Shown piece after piece: positions 26,251 through 35,310 of a stretch of DNA of 64,000 nucleotides. Made by a program: the position numbers and the translations under genes. The DNA is from Lentzea flava. GTDB lineage: Bacteria; Actinomycetota; Actinomycetes; Mycobacteriales; Pseudonocardiaceae. Within the stretch, counting starts at the first letter, position 1; the number at the start of each line of letters is the position of its first letter. Location: assembly GCF_014648475.1 (NCBI RefSeq), contig NZ_BMRE01000014.1, positions 1 through 64,000 of the forward strand, written 5' to 3'. The notes under the pieces were generated by a model. That model saw only the letters and a program-made list of their open reading frames with translations, ran no database searches and was not told where the DNA came from.

Positions 26251-26264
26251 TGAGAGCGCTCCCA
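26251..26264. promoter_or_regulatory. CebR-like operator upstream of the beta-glucanase
   Basis: TGAGAGCGCTCCCA differs by one base from the CebR consensus TGGGAGCGCTCCCA, the LacI-family box that controls cellulase/cellobiose genes in Streptomyces. It lies about 104 bp before the GH16 start. A further half-site-like GGTTTACAAG lies at about 26287. The regulator is not in the window. Confidence 0.65.
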
Positions 26265-26367
26265 TCTGACAACAACGTGAAAAGGTTTACAAGTTGACCG
26301 AGAGTCACGGCATGACAACACTTCCGAACCACTGGGCGCACAACTAAATCCAGGAAAGGTCGGTTCG

Positions 26368-27588
26368 ATGCAGCGACGCATCGGGACGGCCCTCGCCGCC
26401 GCCTTGATGGTGGCCGCGGGGATCACCGTCACCACCACCACCCAAGCTCCCCCTGCCAATGCGGCGGTGATCTGGGCCGACGAGTTCAACGCTCCCGCCG
26501 GCACAGGTGTCGACGGCGGCAAGTGGCAAATGGAAGTGGGCAACAACAACGGCAACAACCGCGAGTCTCAGTGGTACCAGGCGGGTACCTCCAACGCGGC
26601 GCACGACGGCAACGGCAATCTCGTGATCACCGCCAAGCGCGAGAACCCCGGCAACTACCAGTGCTGGTACGGCCGTTGCGAGTACACGTCCGCCCGCATC
26701 AACACCGCGGGGAAGTTCACCCAGACCTACGGCCGGTTCGAAGCGCGCATGAAGATGCCGCGCGGCAAGGGCATCTGGCCGGCCTTCTGGATGCTGGGTG
26801 CGGACATCAACAGCGGCAACCCGTGGCCGGGTTCCGGCGAGATCGACATCATGGAGTTCCTGGGACACCAGCAGAACACCGCGTACGGCACGATCCACGG
26901 CCCTGGCTACAGCGGCGCGGGCGGCCTGCAGTCGGTCTACAACGGACCGAACCTCGCCGACGGCTTCCACAACTACGCCGTCGACTGGCGTCCCGGTGAG
27001 ATCGTGTGGTCCGTCGACGGCCAGGTCTACGGCCGCAAGACGCCGCAGGACCTCGGCGGCAAGACGTGGGTGTTCAACAAGCCGTTCTTCATCATCATCA
27101 ACCTCGCGGTCGGTGGTGAGTGGCCGGGTTATCCGGACGGCAGCACGACGTTCCCGCAGCAGCTCGTGATCGACTGGGTCCGCGTCTCGAACGACAGTCC
27201 GCCGCCCAGCGGTGGCACGGAGATCCGCGGCATCGGCGGCAAGTGCGTCGACGTGGCCGGGGCGAACACCGCCAACGGCACGCCCATCCAGATCACCGAC
27301 TGCAACGGCAACGCGGCCCAGAAGTGGAGCCGTCCCGGTGACGGCACGATCCGCGCGCTGGGCAAGTGCATGGACGTCTCCGGCGGCGGCACGGCGAACG
27401 GCACGCAGGTCCAGTTGTGGGACTGCAACGGCACCGGCGCGCAGAAGTGGACCGTCAGCGGGGCTCAGGACATCGTGAACCCGCAAGCCAACAAGTGCCT
27501 CGACGCCACCGGGAACTCCTCGGCCAACGGCACAAGACTCCAGATCTGGGAGTGTGCGGGCACGGCCAACCAGAAGTGGCAGGTGTGA
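26368..27588 (+). CDS. Secreted GH16 endo-beta-1,3-glucanase with ricin-type lectin domain
   Basis: 406 aa. A signal peptide (residues about 1-35, ending APPANA) leads a GH16 catalytic domain (FEARMKMPRGKGIWPAFWML, then GEIDIMEFLG with the two catalytic Glu around Asp). The last ~125 residues are a CBM13/ricin-B beta-trefoil with QxW-like repeats (NAAQKWS, TGAQKWT, TANQKWQV). It would cleave laminarin-type beta-glucans outside the cell while the lectin binds polymer. The CebR-like box suggests induction by beta-glucan or cellulose breakdown sugars. A hairpin follows the stop. Confidence 0.92.
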   Translation: MQRRIGTALAAALMVAAGITVTTTTQAPPANAAVIWADEFNAPAGTGVDGGKWQMEVGNNNGNNRESQWYQAGTSNAAHDGNGNLVITAKRENPGNYQCWYGRCEYTSARINTAGKFTQTYGRFEARMKMPRGKGIWPAFWMLGADINSGNPWPGSGEIDIMEFLGHQQNTAYGTIHGPGYSGAGGLQSVYNGPNLADGFHNYAVDWRPGEIVWSVDGQVYGRKTPQDLGGKTWVFNKPFFIIINLAVGGEWPGYPDGSTTFPQQLVIDWVRVSNDSPPPSGGTEIRGIGGKCVDVAGANTANGTPIQITDCNGNAAQKWSRPGDGTIRALGKCMDVSGGGTANGTQVQLWDCNGTGAQKWTVSGAQDIVNPQANKCLDATGNSSANGTRLQIWECAGTANQKWQV

Positions 27589-27592
27589 GGTC

Positions 27593-27628
27593 TCTCCCGG
27601 CCGGGTTGCGCATGGCCTGACCGGGAGA
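27593..27628 (+). terminator. Hairpin after the GH16 gene
   Basis: Arms TCTCCCGG and CCGGGAGA with a 20-nt loop, just after the stop codon. The stem is short, so it is a moderate candidate only. Confidence 0.4.
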
Positions 27629-27634
27629 ATCACG

Positions 27635-27679
27635 GCGCTGGACGGGAACTTCCGCGGCGGAGGGGTTCACGTCCAGCGC
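27635..27679. terminator. Hairpin between the convergent GH16 and cyclodeaminase genes
   Basis: Perfect 10-bp arms GCGCTGGACG and CGTCCAGCGC around a 25-nt loop. It lies immediately past the stop of the minus-strand gene, so it may end transcription from either side. Confidence 0.45.
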
Positions 27680-27683
27680 TCTG

Positions 27684-28541
27684 TCACGCCAGCAGCCGTG
27701 CCACGGCCCAGTCCTGCACCGCGACCCCGACCGACTTGAACACCGTCCTGCCCTCACGGAGCGGCGGATTTCCCAGCGCCGCACCGAGTTCGACGAGCGA
27801 CTCCAGCCGGAGCACGCCCGAGTTGACCGCGCGGATGATCTCGCCGGCCTCGCTCAGCGCGGCCTCGACCTGATCGACCACAACGACTTCCGCGCACGTG
27901 AGCAACTCCTCCGGCAGCTCGCGCATCACCGGCCGGTAGGAGCCGATCGCGTTGACGTGCACCCGTTCCTTCAACGCGTCGCACGAGAACAACGGCACCG
28001 TCGACGCCGTCGCACAACACACGACGTCCGCGCTCTGCACGGCTTCCTCCGCGTCCAGCGCCACGTCCATGACGGTGTCCGGCAGCTCGTCCTTCAGGCT
28101 CTCCAGCAACGCCTCCGCCTTCCCGGCGTTGCGGTTGAACACCACGAGCTTCTTCAACGGCCGCACCGCGTGCACGGCCCGCACCTGGTCGGCCGCCTGC
28201 GCCCCGGCCCCCAGCAACGCGAGGTGCGAGGCGTCCTCGTCGGCCAGCAGATCCGTTGCCACACCGACCACGGCCCCGGTGCGCAACGTCGTGAGCGGCA
28301 CCGCGTCCGTGACGAACTGCCCGTCCGGGTGCGAGTAGACGACCGTGCCGGTGATCACCGGGTCGCGCTCGACCTCGAGGCTGAGCACCTTCACCGCCGT
28401 GGACGCCGTCGGCAGGTGGTGCACCGTCATCACGAGCGACCGGCTGTCGCTGAACGCCTGCCGCGGCGGCAGCTCGAACTCCCCGGCGGTCAGGCCGATG
28501 AACGCTGCGCGGACGGCTTCGATCGCCGCGGGCATGGTCAT
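27684..28541 (-). CDS. Ornithine cyclodeaminase / mu-crystallin family enzyme
   Basis: About 285 aa. The NAD-binding Rossmann fold is LALLGAGAQAADQVRAV, with the ketimine-reductase features VVFNRNAGKAEALLE, VCCATASTVPLF and HVNAIGSYRPVMRELPEELL. These enzymes make proline from ornithine, or reduce cyclic imines or related N-substituted amino acids. The start is hard to place: the frame runs open upstream, and the ATG at 28541 before TMPAAIEAVRAAF makes it slightly short for the family. Gap 28542-28728 shows nothing I recognise. Confidence 0.8.
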   Translation of the reverse strand: MTMPAAIEAVRAAFIGLTAGEFELPPRQAFSDSRSLVMTVHHLPTASTAVKVLSLEVERDPVITGTVVYSHPDGQFVTDAVPLTTLRTGAVVGVATDLLADEDASHLALLGAGAQAADQVRAVHAVRPLKKLVVFNRNAGKAEALLESLKDELPDTVMDVALDAEEAVQSADVVCCATASTVPLFSCDALKERVHVNAIGSYRPVMRELPEELLTCAEVVVVDQVEAALSEAGEIIRAVNSGVLRLESLVELGAALGNPPLREGRTVFKSVGVAVQDWAVARLLA

Positions 28542-28728
28542 GGTTCGGATGGTAACGACCGGGCCACGGCCGGGGTCCGGGGCCCGGCGGGAGTCCTCCC
28601 AGCAGCCGAACGAAACGTGGCGCCACCAGTGCGAGCGACGAGCCGCGAGATGGATGGACGCCGGACGAACCTCAGCGCCGCGGTGTGATGCGCATGATCG
28701 ATAGCGTGCGCGACGCACCTGGGGTAGG

Positions 28729-28887
28729 TCAGTCGCACTTCACCGCGCTCAGGAAGGCGGTCCAGGCGGCGGCGCTCACTTCCACGTGAGCGGCGGGCGC
28801 CTTGCTGTCGCGGATCCCGATGCCGGTGGCGACCTCCACGCAGGCACTGGCGTTCGCGCTACGGCTGCTCTTGCGCCACTCGGCCAC
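28729..28887 (-). CDS. DUF397 small protein
   Basis: 52 aa: SSRSANASACVEVATGIGIR, then DSKAPAAHVEVSAAAWTAFL, the classic DUF397 pattern (WRKSS...CVEVA...RDSK). GGAG precedes the GTG. DUF397 proteins pair with XRE-HTH/DUF5753 regulators (for example WhiJ and BldB-type systems of Streptomyces development), and here it follows such a gene by 10 bp. The normal HTH partner is replaced here by an unusual fusion (28898-29869). It is too short for automatic ORF calling at common cut-offs. Confidence 0.9.
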   Translation of the reverse strand: MAEWRKSSRSANASACVEVATGIGIRDSKAPAAHVEVSAAAWTAFLSAVKCD

Positions 28888-28897
28888 CGGCTTCTCC

Positions 28898-29869
28898 TCA
28901 CATGAGCAACTTCTTGATCAGCTCCTTCGATTGTTCCGCATCCAAGGCGACCTGATCGAGCCCTTCCACGATGCGCCCGTACGCCTTGACCGGCTCAGGC
29001 GCCTCGATGATCAGGCTGGAGTTCTCGCTTTCCAGGAACACGACGTCCTCGTACCTGTCGAACGTCAACATGTCGAAGGATCCGGCCATCCCGGCATGCG
29101 CACCAGCGGTGAGGGCCACGATCCGGACGACGACGTTCGGTCGCGTGGCCAGCTTCTCCAGGTGGAGCAGCTGCGCTCGCATCACCTCGGGTCCGCCGAC
29201 GGAGTTCACCAGCACCGACTCCGGGATGAAGAAAACCGCTTTCATCCCGTTGCGGAGAGGCTCCTGCCGCGGGATCCGCGCCGCGATCCTCTCCTCGACC
29301 TCGTCGTCCGACACGTTCGCGCACGCCGTGATCACCGCACGCATGTACTCCGGGATCTGCAACATGCCGTGCAGCAACATGGTCTGCCGCTTGTCAGCGA
29401 AGAACTCGCCGACGCGGCGTCCCAGCGACGCCGCGCGGCGGAAGGACGCGTGCGGTGGTGAAGCGCAGTTGATGAAGATCGGCAGCACCGGCCTGGCGTT
29501 GATCTCGCCGAGCAGGTCGCGGGCCGTGTGGCCGAACGCGTGGTCCAGCGCGGCCTCGTAGGCCGTGGCGATGTCGAAGTCGTGCGCCACGAGGTTGGCC
29601 ACCAGGGCGCGGCCCAGTTCGGAGGGCACGTCGTAGGTGCCGACGGGGCCCGCCACGTCGCCCTGCGCCGTGGCCGCCAGGACCACCGCGAAGGTGGGGA
29701 CGACCGCGCGGAACGCCCGGCGGTGGTCGGTGCCGAAGAACACCACGAGTTCCGGGTCGAAGGCCGCGACGGCCTCGCGGGCCGTCGCGATCGCCGCGCG
29801 GACCGGGCCGTGGGGCGCGCTCGGCAGGGTGATCAGGTGCGAGGAGCAGACCGTTAGGCGATTCTTCAC
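28898..29869 (-). CDS. Chimeric protein: truncated LigB/MhpB-type extradiol dioxygenase fused to DUF5753
   Basis: 323 aa. Residues 1 to about 158 look like class III extradiol dioxygenases: SSHLITLP with H11, GTDHRRAF with H49, and LDHAFGH with H110/H114, followed by RPVLPIFINCASPP. In MhpB-type enzymes this part should continue to another histidine (GGLSH); here the sequence turns at about ADKRQTMLLHG into DUF5753 (GMLQIPEYMRAVI, AARIPRQEPL, VMRAQLLHLEKLATRPNVVV). The XRE HTH normally N-terminal to DUF5753 is absent, so it cannot bind DNA in the usual way. The downstream DUF397 partner is retained. A fusion by deletion is likely; enzymatic activity is improbable. Confidence 0.7.
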   Translation of the reverse strand: MKNRLTVCSSHLITLPSAPHGPVRAAIATAREAVAAFDPELVVFFGTDHRRAFRAVVPTFAVVLAATAQGDVAGPVGTYDVPSELGRALVANLVAHDFDIATAYEAALDHAFGHTARDLLGEINARPVLPIFINCASPPHASFRRAASLGRRVGEFFADKRQTMLLHGMLQIPEYMRAVITACANVSDDEVEERIAARIPRQEPLRNGMKAVFFIPESVLVNSVGGPEVMRAQLLHLEKLATRPNVVVRIVALTAGAHAGMAGSFDMLTFDRYEDVVFLESENSSLIIEAPEPVKAYGRIVEGLDQVALDAEQSKELIKKLLM

Positions 29870-29892
29870 CGGGCCAGTCTAGGTTCCCGTGC

Positions 29893-32800
29893 GTGACGAG
29901 ACGTGCACTTGCGGTGATCATCGCCGCTGCCCTCATTGCGCCCGTTTCCCCTGCTCACGCCGACATCGCGAGACGCATCGAGACCGAGCGGACCGAGAGA
30001 CCGGTGGCTCCCGGCGTCACTCTCAGCTCCTTCGACTGGTACGAACCCGGCGGGTGGGTCCGCGGTGATGCGCTCGCCGTCGACCTCACGAAGGCCAGGA
30101 TCGGGTATGTCGACCCCGGCAGCGTCACGCAGACCGCTCCCCTGTCCCAGCAGACGCCCAACGCCGTCGCGGCCATCAACGGCGATTTCTTCGACATCAA
30201 CAACAGCAACGCGCCACAAGGCGTCGGCATCAAGGACGGGCAGCTCAGGAAGTCCGGTCAGGGCCGCGCGGTGGGGATCGACGCGGCGGGCGTCGGCAGC
30301 GTGATGGAGACCTTCTTTGAGGGCACGCTCAACGGCACGCACAAGCTGACACAGCTCAACAGCGCGCGGATCGACGTCGACGGAATCGGTGTCTTCAACC
30401 CGTTGTGGGGCACCTACAGCAGAGCGCGCGCTGTGCAAGGTGCCACCAACACGGCCGAAGTGATCGTCCGTGACGACGTCGTCGAGTCCGTCGGCAGCCC
30501 CAGCGACCGGCCCGTCCAGGGGTACGCGTTGGTGGGCAGGGACAAGGGCGCGGACGTCCTTCGGCAGCTCAAGCCCGGCGACCGGGTCGAAGTCACCTAC
30601 CGGAGCCGCACCAGCAACGGCAGCCGTCCGCACACGGCCATCGGCGGGCGGCACCTGCTGGTCGAGAACGGCAGGAACGTCGCGCCGGCCGACCCGGTGC
30701 ACCCGCGCACGGCGGTCGGGTTCAGCGCGGACGGCAGGAAGATGGTCATGCTGACCGTCGACGGACGGCAGAACCCGTACCTGCCCGGCCTGAACCTCCG
30801 CGACCTCGCCGACGCCATGATCGAGCTCGGCGCGCACAACGCCCTCAACCTCGACGGCGGCGGCTCGTCGACCATGCTCGCCCGTGAACCGGGCACCACC
30901 GAGCTCAAGGTCGTCAACACGCCTTCGGACGGTGCCGAACGCCCGATCCCCAACGGCCTGGCCCTCTACGCACCTGGCGGCTCCGGCAAGCTCGTCGGGT
31001 TCAACGTCGACACCCACGACAAACGCGTCTTCCCCGGCATGACCAGGCGCATGACCGTGCACGGCTACGACGAGACGTTCGGCCCGGCCGCCAGCAACGA
31101 CCACGTGACCCGCGCGACCGGCGGCTGGGCCGTCGGCGACACCTTCCACGCGGCACCGCGCTCCGGACCGGCGTCGTTCACCGCGTTCCGCGGCGCCACG
31201 ACGAAGACCACGACATTGACCGTCCTGGGCAAGCTCACCAGGCTCGCCCCGGCCAGTCCGCTGATCAGCCTCGGCGCGAACGAGCGGAAACCGTTGCAGA
31301 TCAACGGTTTCGACGCCAGGGGCTTCAGCGCGCGGATCGAACGGGCCGACCTCGGCCTCACCTACGACCGCCGGGTCGTCGAGGTCACCCCGGACCTGCA
31401 GGTCAGAGCGCTCAGGCCCGGCACGACCACGATCAGGGCACGAGCCCAGGGCGCAGAAACCCAGGTGGCCGTCACGATCGGCGTGACCGATGAGCCGATC
31501 GCCACCTTCGACCACGACGCTCCACAGTGGACCTTCGGGTCCGCCCGCGCGACCGGCTCGGCCTCCCCCGACCCGCACGGCCACACCGGCACCGGCCTGA
31601 AGCTGAGCTACGACTTCACCCGGTCGACCGGCACCCGCACCGCCTACGCCGTCCCGCCGAAGCCGTTGCAGGTCAACGGGCAGCCGCTGGCGCTCGCCGC
31701 CTGGGTGCACGGCGGCGGCCGAGGCGAGTGGACCGCGTTCACCGTGACCGACGCGTCCGGCCAGTCGAGAGCTCTCTACGGCCCGTACGTCACCTGGAAC
31801 GGCTGGAAGCAGCTGGAGGTCCCGGTTCCGCCCGAGCTGAAGTTCCCGATCCAGGTCACCAGGTTCACCGTGATCGAGACCAGGGCCGACCGCTCCTACC
31901 AGGGCGAGGTGATCGTCGACGACGTCACCGCACGGGTCGCGCCACCGGTCACCCTGCCGCCCGCCCCTGAACTCCGAGAAGACGTGATCGGCCCGGCCAC
32001 CGGCTGGAAGTTCGCGGTCATGTCGGACGCCCAGTTCGTGGCGAGGAACCCGGACAGCGACCTGGTCAGGTCCGCGAGACGCACGCTCAGGGAGATCAGG
32101 GCGTCCGGCGCGGAGTTCGTCGTCATCAACGGCGACTTCGTCGACGAAGCCTCGCCGGAAGACCTCGCACTCGCGCGACGGGTGCTGACCGAGGAGCTCG
32201 GCGACTTCCCCTGGTACTACGTGCCGGGCAACCACGAGATCATGGGACCGGGCACGATCGACAACTTCCGCCGCGAGTTCGGCGCCACCCACCGCACGTT
32301 CGACCACAGGGGCACGAGGTTCGTGCTGCTCGACTCGTCGACCGGAACGATCAGAGGCGGCGGCTTCGACCAGATGGAGATGCTCCGAAGCGCACTCCGG
32401 ACCGCCGACGGCCAGGTCGTCGTGATGATGCACCACCCTCCGCGCGATCCCACGCCCGCACGCACCAGCCAGCTGTCCGACCGCATGGAAGCGGACTACT
32501 TCGAGAAGCTGCTGTCCGAACGCGACAAACCGACCACGTTCATCGGCGGTCATGTCGGCGGCTTCTTCGCGTCCACAGTGGACGGCGTCCCGCACGTGGT
32601 CAACGGCAACTCCGGCAAGGCACCGGCCGAGGCGGGCGGTTTCACCGGCTGGACCCTCGCCGGTGTCACCGACCACGGCGTGAAGGCGGAGATCCGACCC
32701 CATGTGGACTCGCTCCAGCTGCACGCACCCGCCACGCTGAGGCTCGGCGGTCAGGAAACGGTTGCGGCGACGCTGAAACAGGGCTCGCGGACCGTCCCGG

Positions 32801-33000
32801 TGAGGTACCCGATGGGCGCGGTGTGGGCCGGGTCACCCGGTCTGCACGTGGGTGAGGTGTCCGGAGTGCGGCCGTGGCACGTGGCGTGGCTCGATCCCGG
32901 TTCGGGGCTGCTCACCGCGCTCAGGCCAGGCCAAATCCGGATCTCCGTCACGGTAAACGGGGTGACGAGCAGCACTGACGTGCGGGTCAGCCCGGTCTGA
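29893..33000 (+). CDS. Secreted phosphodiester glycosidase-like / metallophosphoesterase fusion
   Basis: 1035 aa with a signal peptide (ALAVIIAAALIAPVSPAHA). Residues about 35-355 are a phosphodiester glycosidase (NAGPA/DUF2233) domain: AAINGDFFDINNS, HPRTAVGFSADGRKMVMLTV, NLDGGGSSTML. A middle beta-rich and carbohydrate-binding-like part follows. Residues about 700-930 are a calcineurin-type phosphoesterase with VMSDAQF, VINGDFVDE, VPGNHEIM, MMHHPP and FIGGHVGG. Both active sites look complete. The combination suggests extracellular removal of a phosphate-linked sugar and of the phosphate, for example from teichoic acids or nucleic acids. It starts 23 bp from the divergent chimeric gene. Confidence 0.85.
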   Translation: MTRRALAVIIAAALIAPVSPAHADIARRIETERTERPVAPGVTLSSFDWYEPGGWVRGDALAVDLTKARIGYVDPGSVTQTAPLSQQTPNAVAAINGDFFDINNSNAPQGVGIKDGQLRKSGQGRAVGIDAAGVGSVMETFFEGTLNGTHKLTQLNSARIDVDGIGVFNPLWGTYSRARAVQGATNTAEVIVRDDVVESVGSPSDRPVQGYALVGRDKGADVLRQLKPGDRVEVTYRSRTSNGSRPHTAIGGRHLLVENGRNVAPADPVHPRTAVGFSADGRKMVMLTVDGRQNPYLPGLNLRDLADAMIELGAHNALNLDGGGSSTMLAREPGTTELKVVNTPSDGAERPIPNGLALYAPGGSGKLVGFNVDTHDKRVFPGMTRRMTVHGYDETFGPAASNDHVTRATGGWAVGDTFHAAPRSGPASFTAFRGATTKTTTLTVLGKLTRLAPASPLISLGANERKPLQINGFDARGFSARIERADLGLTYDRRVVEVTPDLQVRALRPGTTTIRARAQGAETQVAVTIGVTDEPIATFDHDAPQWTFGSARATGSASPDPHGHTGTGLKLSYDFTRSTGTRTAYAVPPKPLQVNGQPLALAAWVHGGGRGEWTAFTVTDASGQSRALYGPYVTWNGWKQLEVPVPPELKFPIQVTRFTVIETRADRSYQGEVIVDDVTARVAPPVTLPPAPELREDVIGPATGWKFAVMSDAQFVARNPDSDLVRSARRTLREIRASGAEFVVINGDFVDEASPEDLALARRVLTEELGDFPWYYVPGNHEIMGPGTIDNFRREFGATHRTFDHRGTRFVLLDSSTGTIRGGGFDQMEMLRSALRTADGQVVVMMHHPPRDPTPARTSQLSDRMEADYFEKLLSERDKPTTFIGGHVGGFFASTVDGVPHVVNGNSGKAPAEAGGFTGWTLAGVTDHGVKAEIRPHVDSLQLHAPATLRLGGQETVAATLKQGSRTVPVRYPMGAVWAGSPGLHVGEVSGVRPWHVAWLDPGSGLLTALRPGQIRISVTVNGVTSSTDVRVSPV

Positions 33001-33038
33001 GTGAGTGCGATGCCGGGCGGTGGGGGAAGATAGCCGTC

Positions 33039-34700
33039 ATGACCACCGCCGACAACGGTTTCGCCGACCTGGGGCTGCGGCCCGACATCCTCAACGCACT
33101 CACCACGCTGGGCTACGAGGAGCCGACGCCGATCCAGAGCGAAGCGATCCCTCCGCTGCTCGCAGGCAACGACCTGCTGGGCCAGGCGGCCACCGGCACG
33201 GGCAAGACGGCGGCGTTCGCGCTGCCGCTGCTCGAGCGCATCGCCGACCGGATCGGCAAGGGCGAGAAGCCGCTCGCCCTCGTGCTCGCACCGACCCGTG
33301 AGCTCGCGGTGCAGGTGTCGGAGGCGGTGCACCGCTACGGCAGGCACATGGGCGCGCGCGTGCTGCCGATCTACGGCGGCCAGCCCATCGGCCGCCAGCT
33401 GCGCGAGCTGTCCCGCGGCGTCGACGTGGTGGTCGCGACCCCCGGCCGCGCGATCGACCACCTCCAGCGCGGCACGCTGTCGCTCAGCGAGCTGCAGATC
33501 GTCGTGCTCGACGAGGCCGACGAGATGCTCGACATGGGCTTCGCGGAGGACATCGACGCGATCCTCGCCGAGGCCCCAGCCGAGCGGCAGACCGTGCTGT
33601 TCTCGGCCACGATGCCCCCGCGCATCGACCGCATGGCCAAGAGCCACCTGCGCGAGCCGGTGCTGATCCAGATCGAGCGCGAGAAGACCGAGCCCGGCGA
33701 GGCCCCGCGCGTCCGCCAGACCGCGTACCTGGTGCGCCGCGAGCACAAGCCGGCCGCTCTCGGCCGGGTGCTGGACGTCGAGTCGCCGACGGCAGCCGTC
33801 GTCTTCTGCCGCACCCGCGACGAGGTCGACCAGCTCACCGAGACGCTCAACGGCCGCGGCTACCGCGCCGAGTCGCTGCACGGCGGCATCAGCCAGGAGC
33901 AGCGCGACCGCGTGATGGCACGCCTGCGCGGCGGCACCGCCGACCTGCTGGTGGCCACCGACGTCGCCGCCCGAGGCCTCGACATCGAACAGCTCACGCA
34001 CGTCGTCAACTACAACGTGCCGTCCGCACCCGAGGCGTACACGCACCGCATCGGCCGCGTCGGTCGCGCGGGCCGCGAGGGTGTCGCGATCACCCTGGTC
34101 GAGCCGCGCGAGAACTCGATGCTCAAGACCATCGAGCGCGTCACCAAGACCAAGATCCCGATGGAGAAGGTGCCGACGGTCGCCGACCTGCGCGCCCGCC
34201 AGCTGGAGCTGACCCGTTCGTCGCTGCAGGAATCGCTGATGGAGGACGACCTCTCCCGCTTCCGGGTCGTCGTCGAGACCCTGGCCGACGAGTTCGACGT
34301 CATGGACATCGCCCTGGCCGCCGTGAAGCTCGCCCACGAGGCCTCGGGTGCCGCCGCGGACGAGGAGGAGATCCCCGAGGTCCGCCCGCGCGAGGACCGC
34401 CCGCGCCGCGACGGTGCCCCCGGTGGGCCGCGCCGCGAGCGCCGCGGCCCGTCCGAGGGCATGACGAGGCTGTTCCTGGGCGCGGGCCGTTCGTCGGGCA
34501 TCCGCCCGCAGGACATCGTCGGCGCCATCACCGGCGAGACGAACCTGAAGGGCCGCGACATCGGCGCGATCGAGATCGCGGACCGCTTCTCGCTCGTCGA
34601 GGTGCCGGGCCCGGCGGCGAACGACGTGATCATGTCGCTGCGGGACGCGACCATCAAGGGCAAGCGCGTCACGGTGCGCCGCGAGCGCCAGCCGCGCTGA
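33039..34700 (+). CDS. deaD: DEAD-box ATP-dependent RNA helicase (DeaD/CsdA type)
   Basis: 553 aa. All core motifs are seen: Q-motif EEPTPIQSEAIPPLL, Walker A ATGTGKTAAFALPL, PTRELA, DEAD in VVLDEADEMLD, SAT in LFSATMPP, and HRIGRVGRAGR. The charged linker (about 440-480, rich in Arg/Glu/Pro) leads to a DbpA-type RNA-binding domain (RLFLGAGRSSGIRPQDIVGAI). It unwinds structured RNA in ribosome assembly and cold response. The ATG follows 38 bp after the previous stop. Confidence 0.92.
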   Translation: MTTADNGFADLGLRPDILNALTTLGYEEPTPIQSEAIPPLLAGNDLLGQAATGTGKTAAFALPLLERIADRIGKGEKPLALVLAPTRELAVQVSEAVHRYGRHMGARVLPIYGGQPIGRQLRELSRGVDVVVATPGRAIDHLQRGTLSLSELQIVVLDEADEMLDMGFAEDIDAILAEAPAERQTVLFSATMPPRIDRMAKSHLREPVLIQIEREKTEPGEAPRVRQTAYLVRREHKPAALGRVLDVESPTAAVVFCRTRDEVDQLTETLNGRGYRAESLHGGISQEQRDRVMARLRGGTADLLVATDVAARGLDIEQLTHVVNYNVPSAPEAYTHRIGRVGRAGREGVAITLVEPRENSMLKTIERVTKTKIPMEKVPTVADLRARQLELTRSSLQESLMEDDLSRFRVVVETLADEFDVMDIALAAVKLAHEASGAAADEEEIPEVRPREDRPRRDGAPGGPRRERRGPSEGMTRLFLGAGRSSGIRPQDIVGAITGETNLKGRDIGAIEIADRFSLVEVPGPAANDVIMSLRDATIKGKRVTVRRERQPR

Positions 34701-35310
34701 ACCCACTTCGCGCTCCTGACGCCGACGCATCCGACATCGGCCGACCCGTCCATCGTCTGTCGGCGGTGGACGGACGAGGACGGCGTCACGCGCGAGGAGG
34801 AGTACACCCAGAACCTCAGGTGGGAGACCAGCTGCACGGAGCAGAACGTCCTCAGCGGCAAGATCGACGGTGAGATCCAGGCGGCACGCGTCCGCAGCCG
34901 CGAACCGGCGGACGGCCAGTACTTCTACTCGGTGATCGTGACCAGGCTCCACCCGCTGGAGAATCCTCGCCGACCACCTCGACGGCGATGCGGTGGGCAT
35001 AGCGGAGGAGGACGTCCAGCGGTACCAGGAGATCGCCGCGAGGAACCACCTCGCCGCCACCCGAGTGATCGAGTACCGCCACCTCGCGATCGTCGCCGAG
35101 GGGCACCCCGTGGACGATCCGCTGACGATGGTGCGTCAGTGGAACGAGGGCGGCGAGGTGAAGGAAGAGCGGTTGGACGGCGATCTCAGGCGGGTGCCGG
35201 CTGACCTGCTGCGGCAGCACGGTGATCAGGCCGTGCCCGTGGACGTCGACGCCGTGAGGAAGCACGAGGGCACCTTGGCCAAGCGGTACCGCGAGAAGCA
35301 CGGGTTCTAG
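34701..35310 (+). pseudogene. Truncated, frameshifted gene of unknown function
   Basis: The frame directly after deaD reads like protein (ITLS-like composition: DPSIVCRRWTDEDG, EEEYTQNLRWETSCTEQN, FYSVIVTRLHPLEN) but has no start codon. Near 34960 the coding signal jumps to another frame: ILADHLDGDAVGIAEEDVQR, then IAEGHPVDDP and RRVPADLLRQHGDQAVP, ending RYREKHGF at 35310. The two parts together give a plausible ~200-residue protein lacking its N-terminus. I do not recognise the family. The ORF beginning ATG 34993 may still be translated on its own. Confidence 0.55.

Noticed and set aside
24560..26269. Forward 569-codon frame opposite TetR/MFS genes
   Set aside because: His/Arg/Pro-rich low-complexity shadow of the minus-strand genes.
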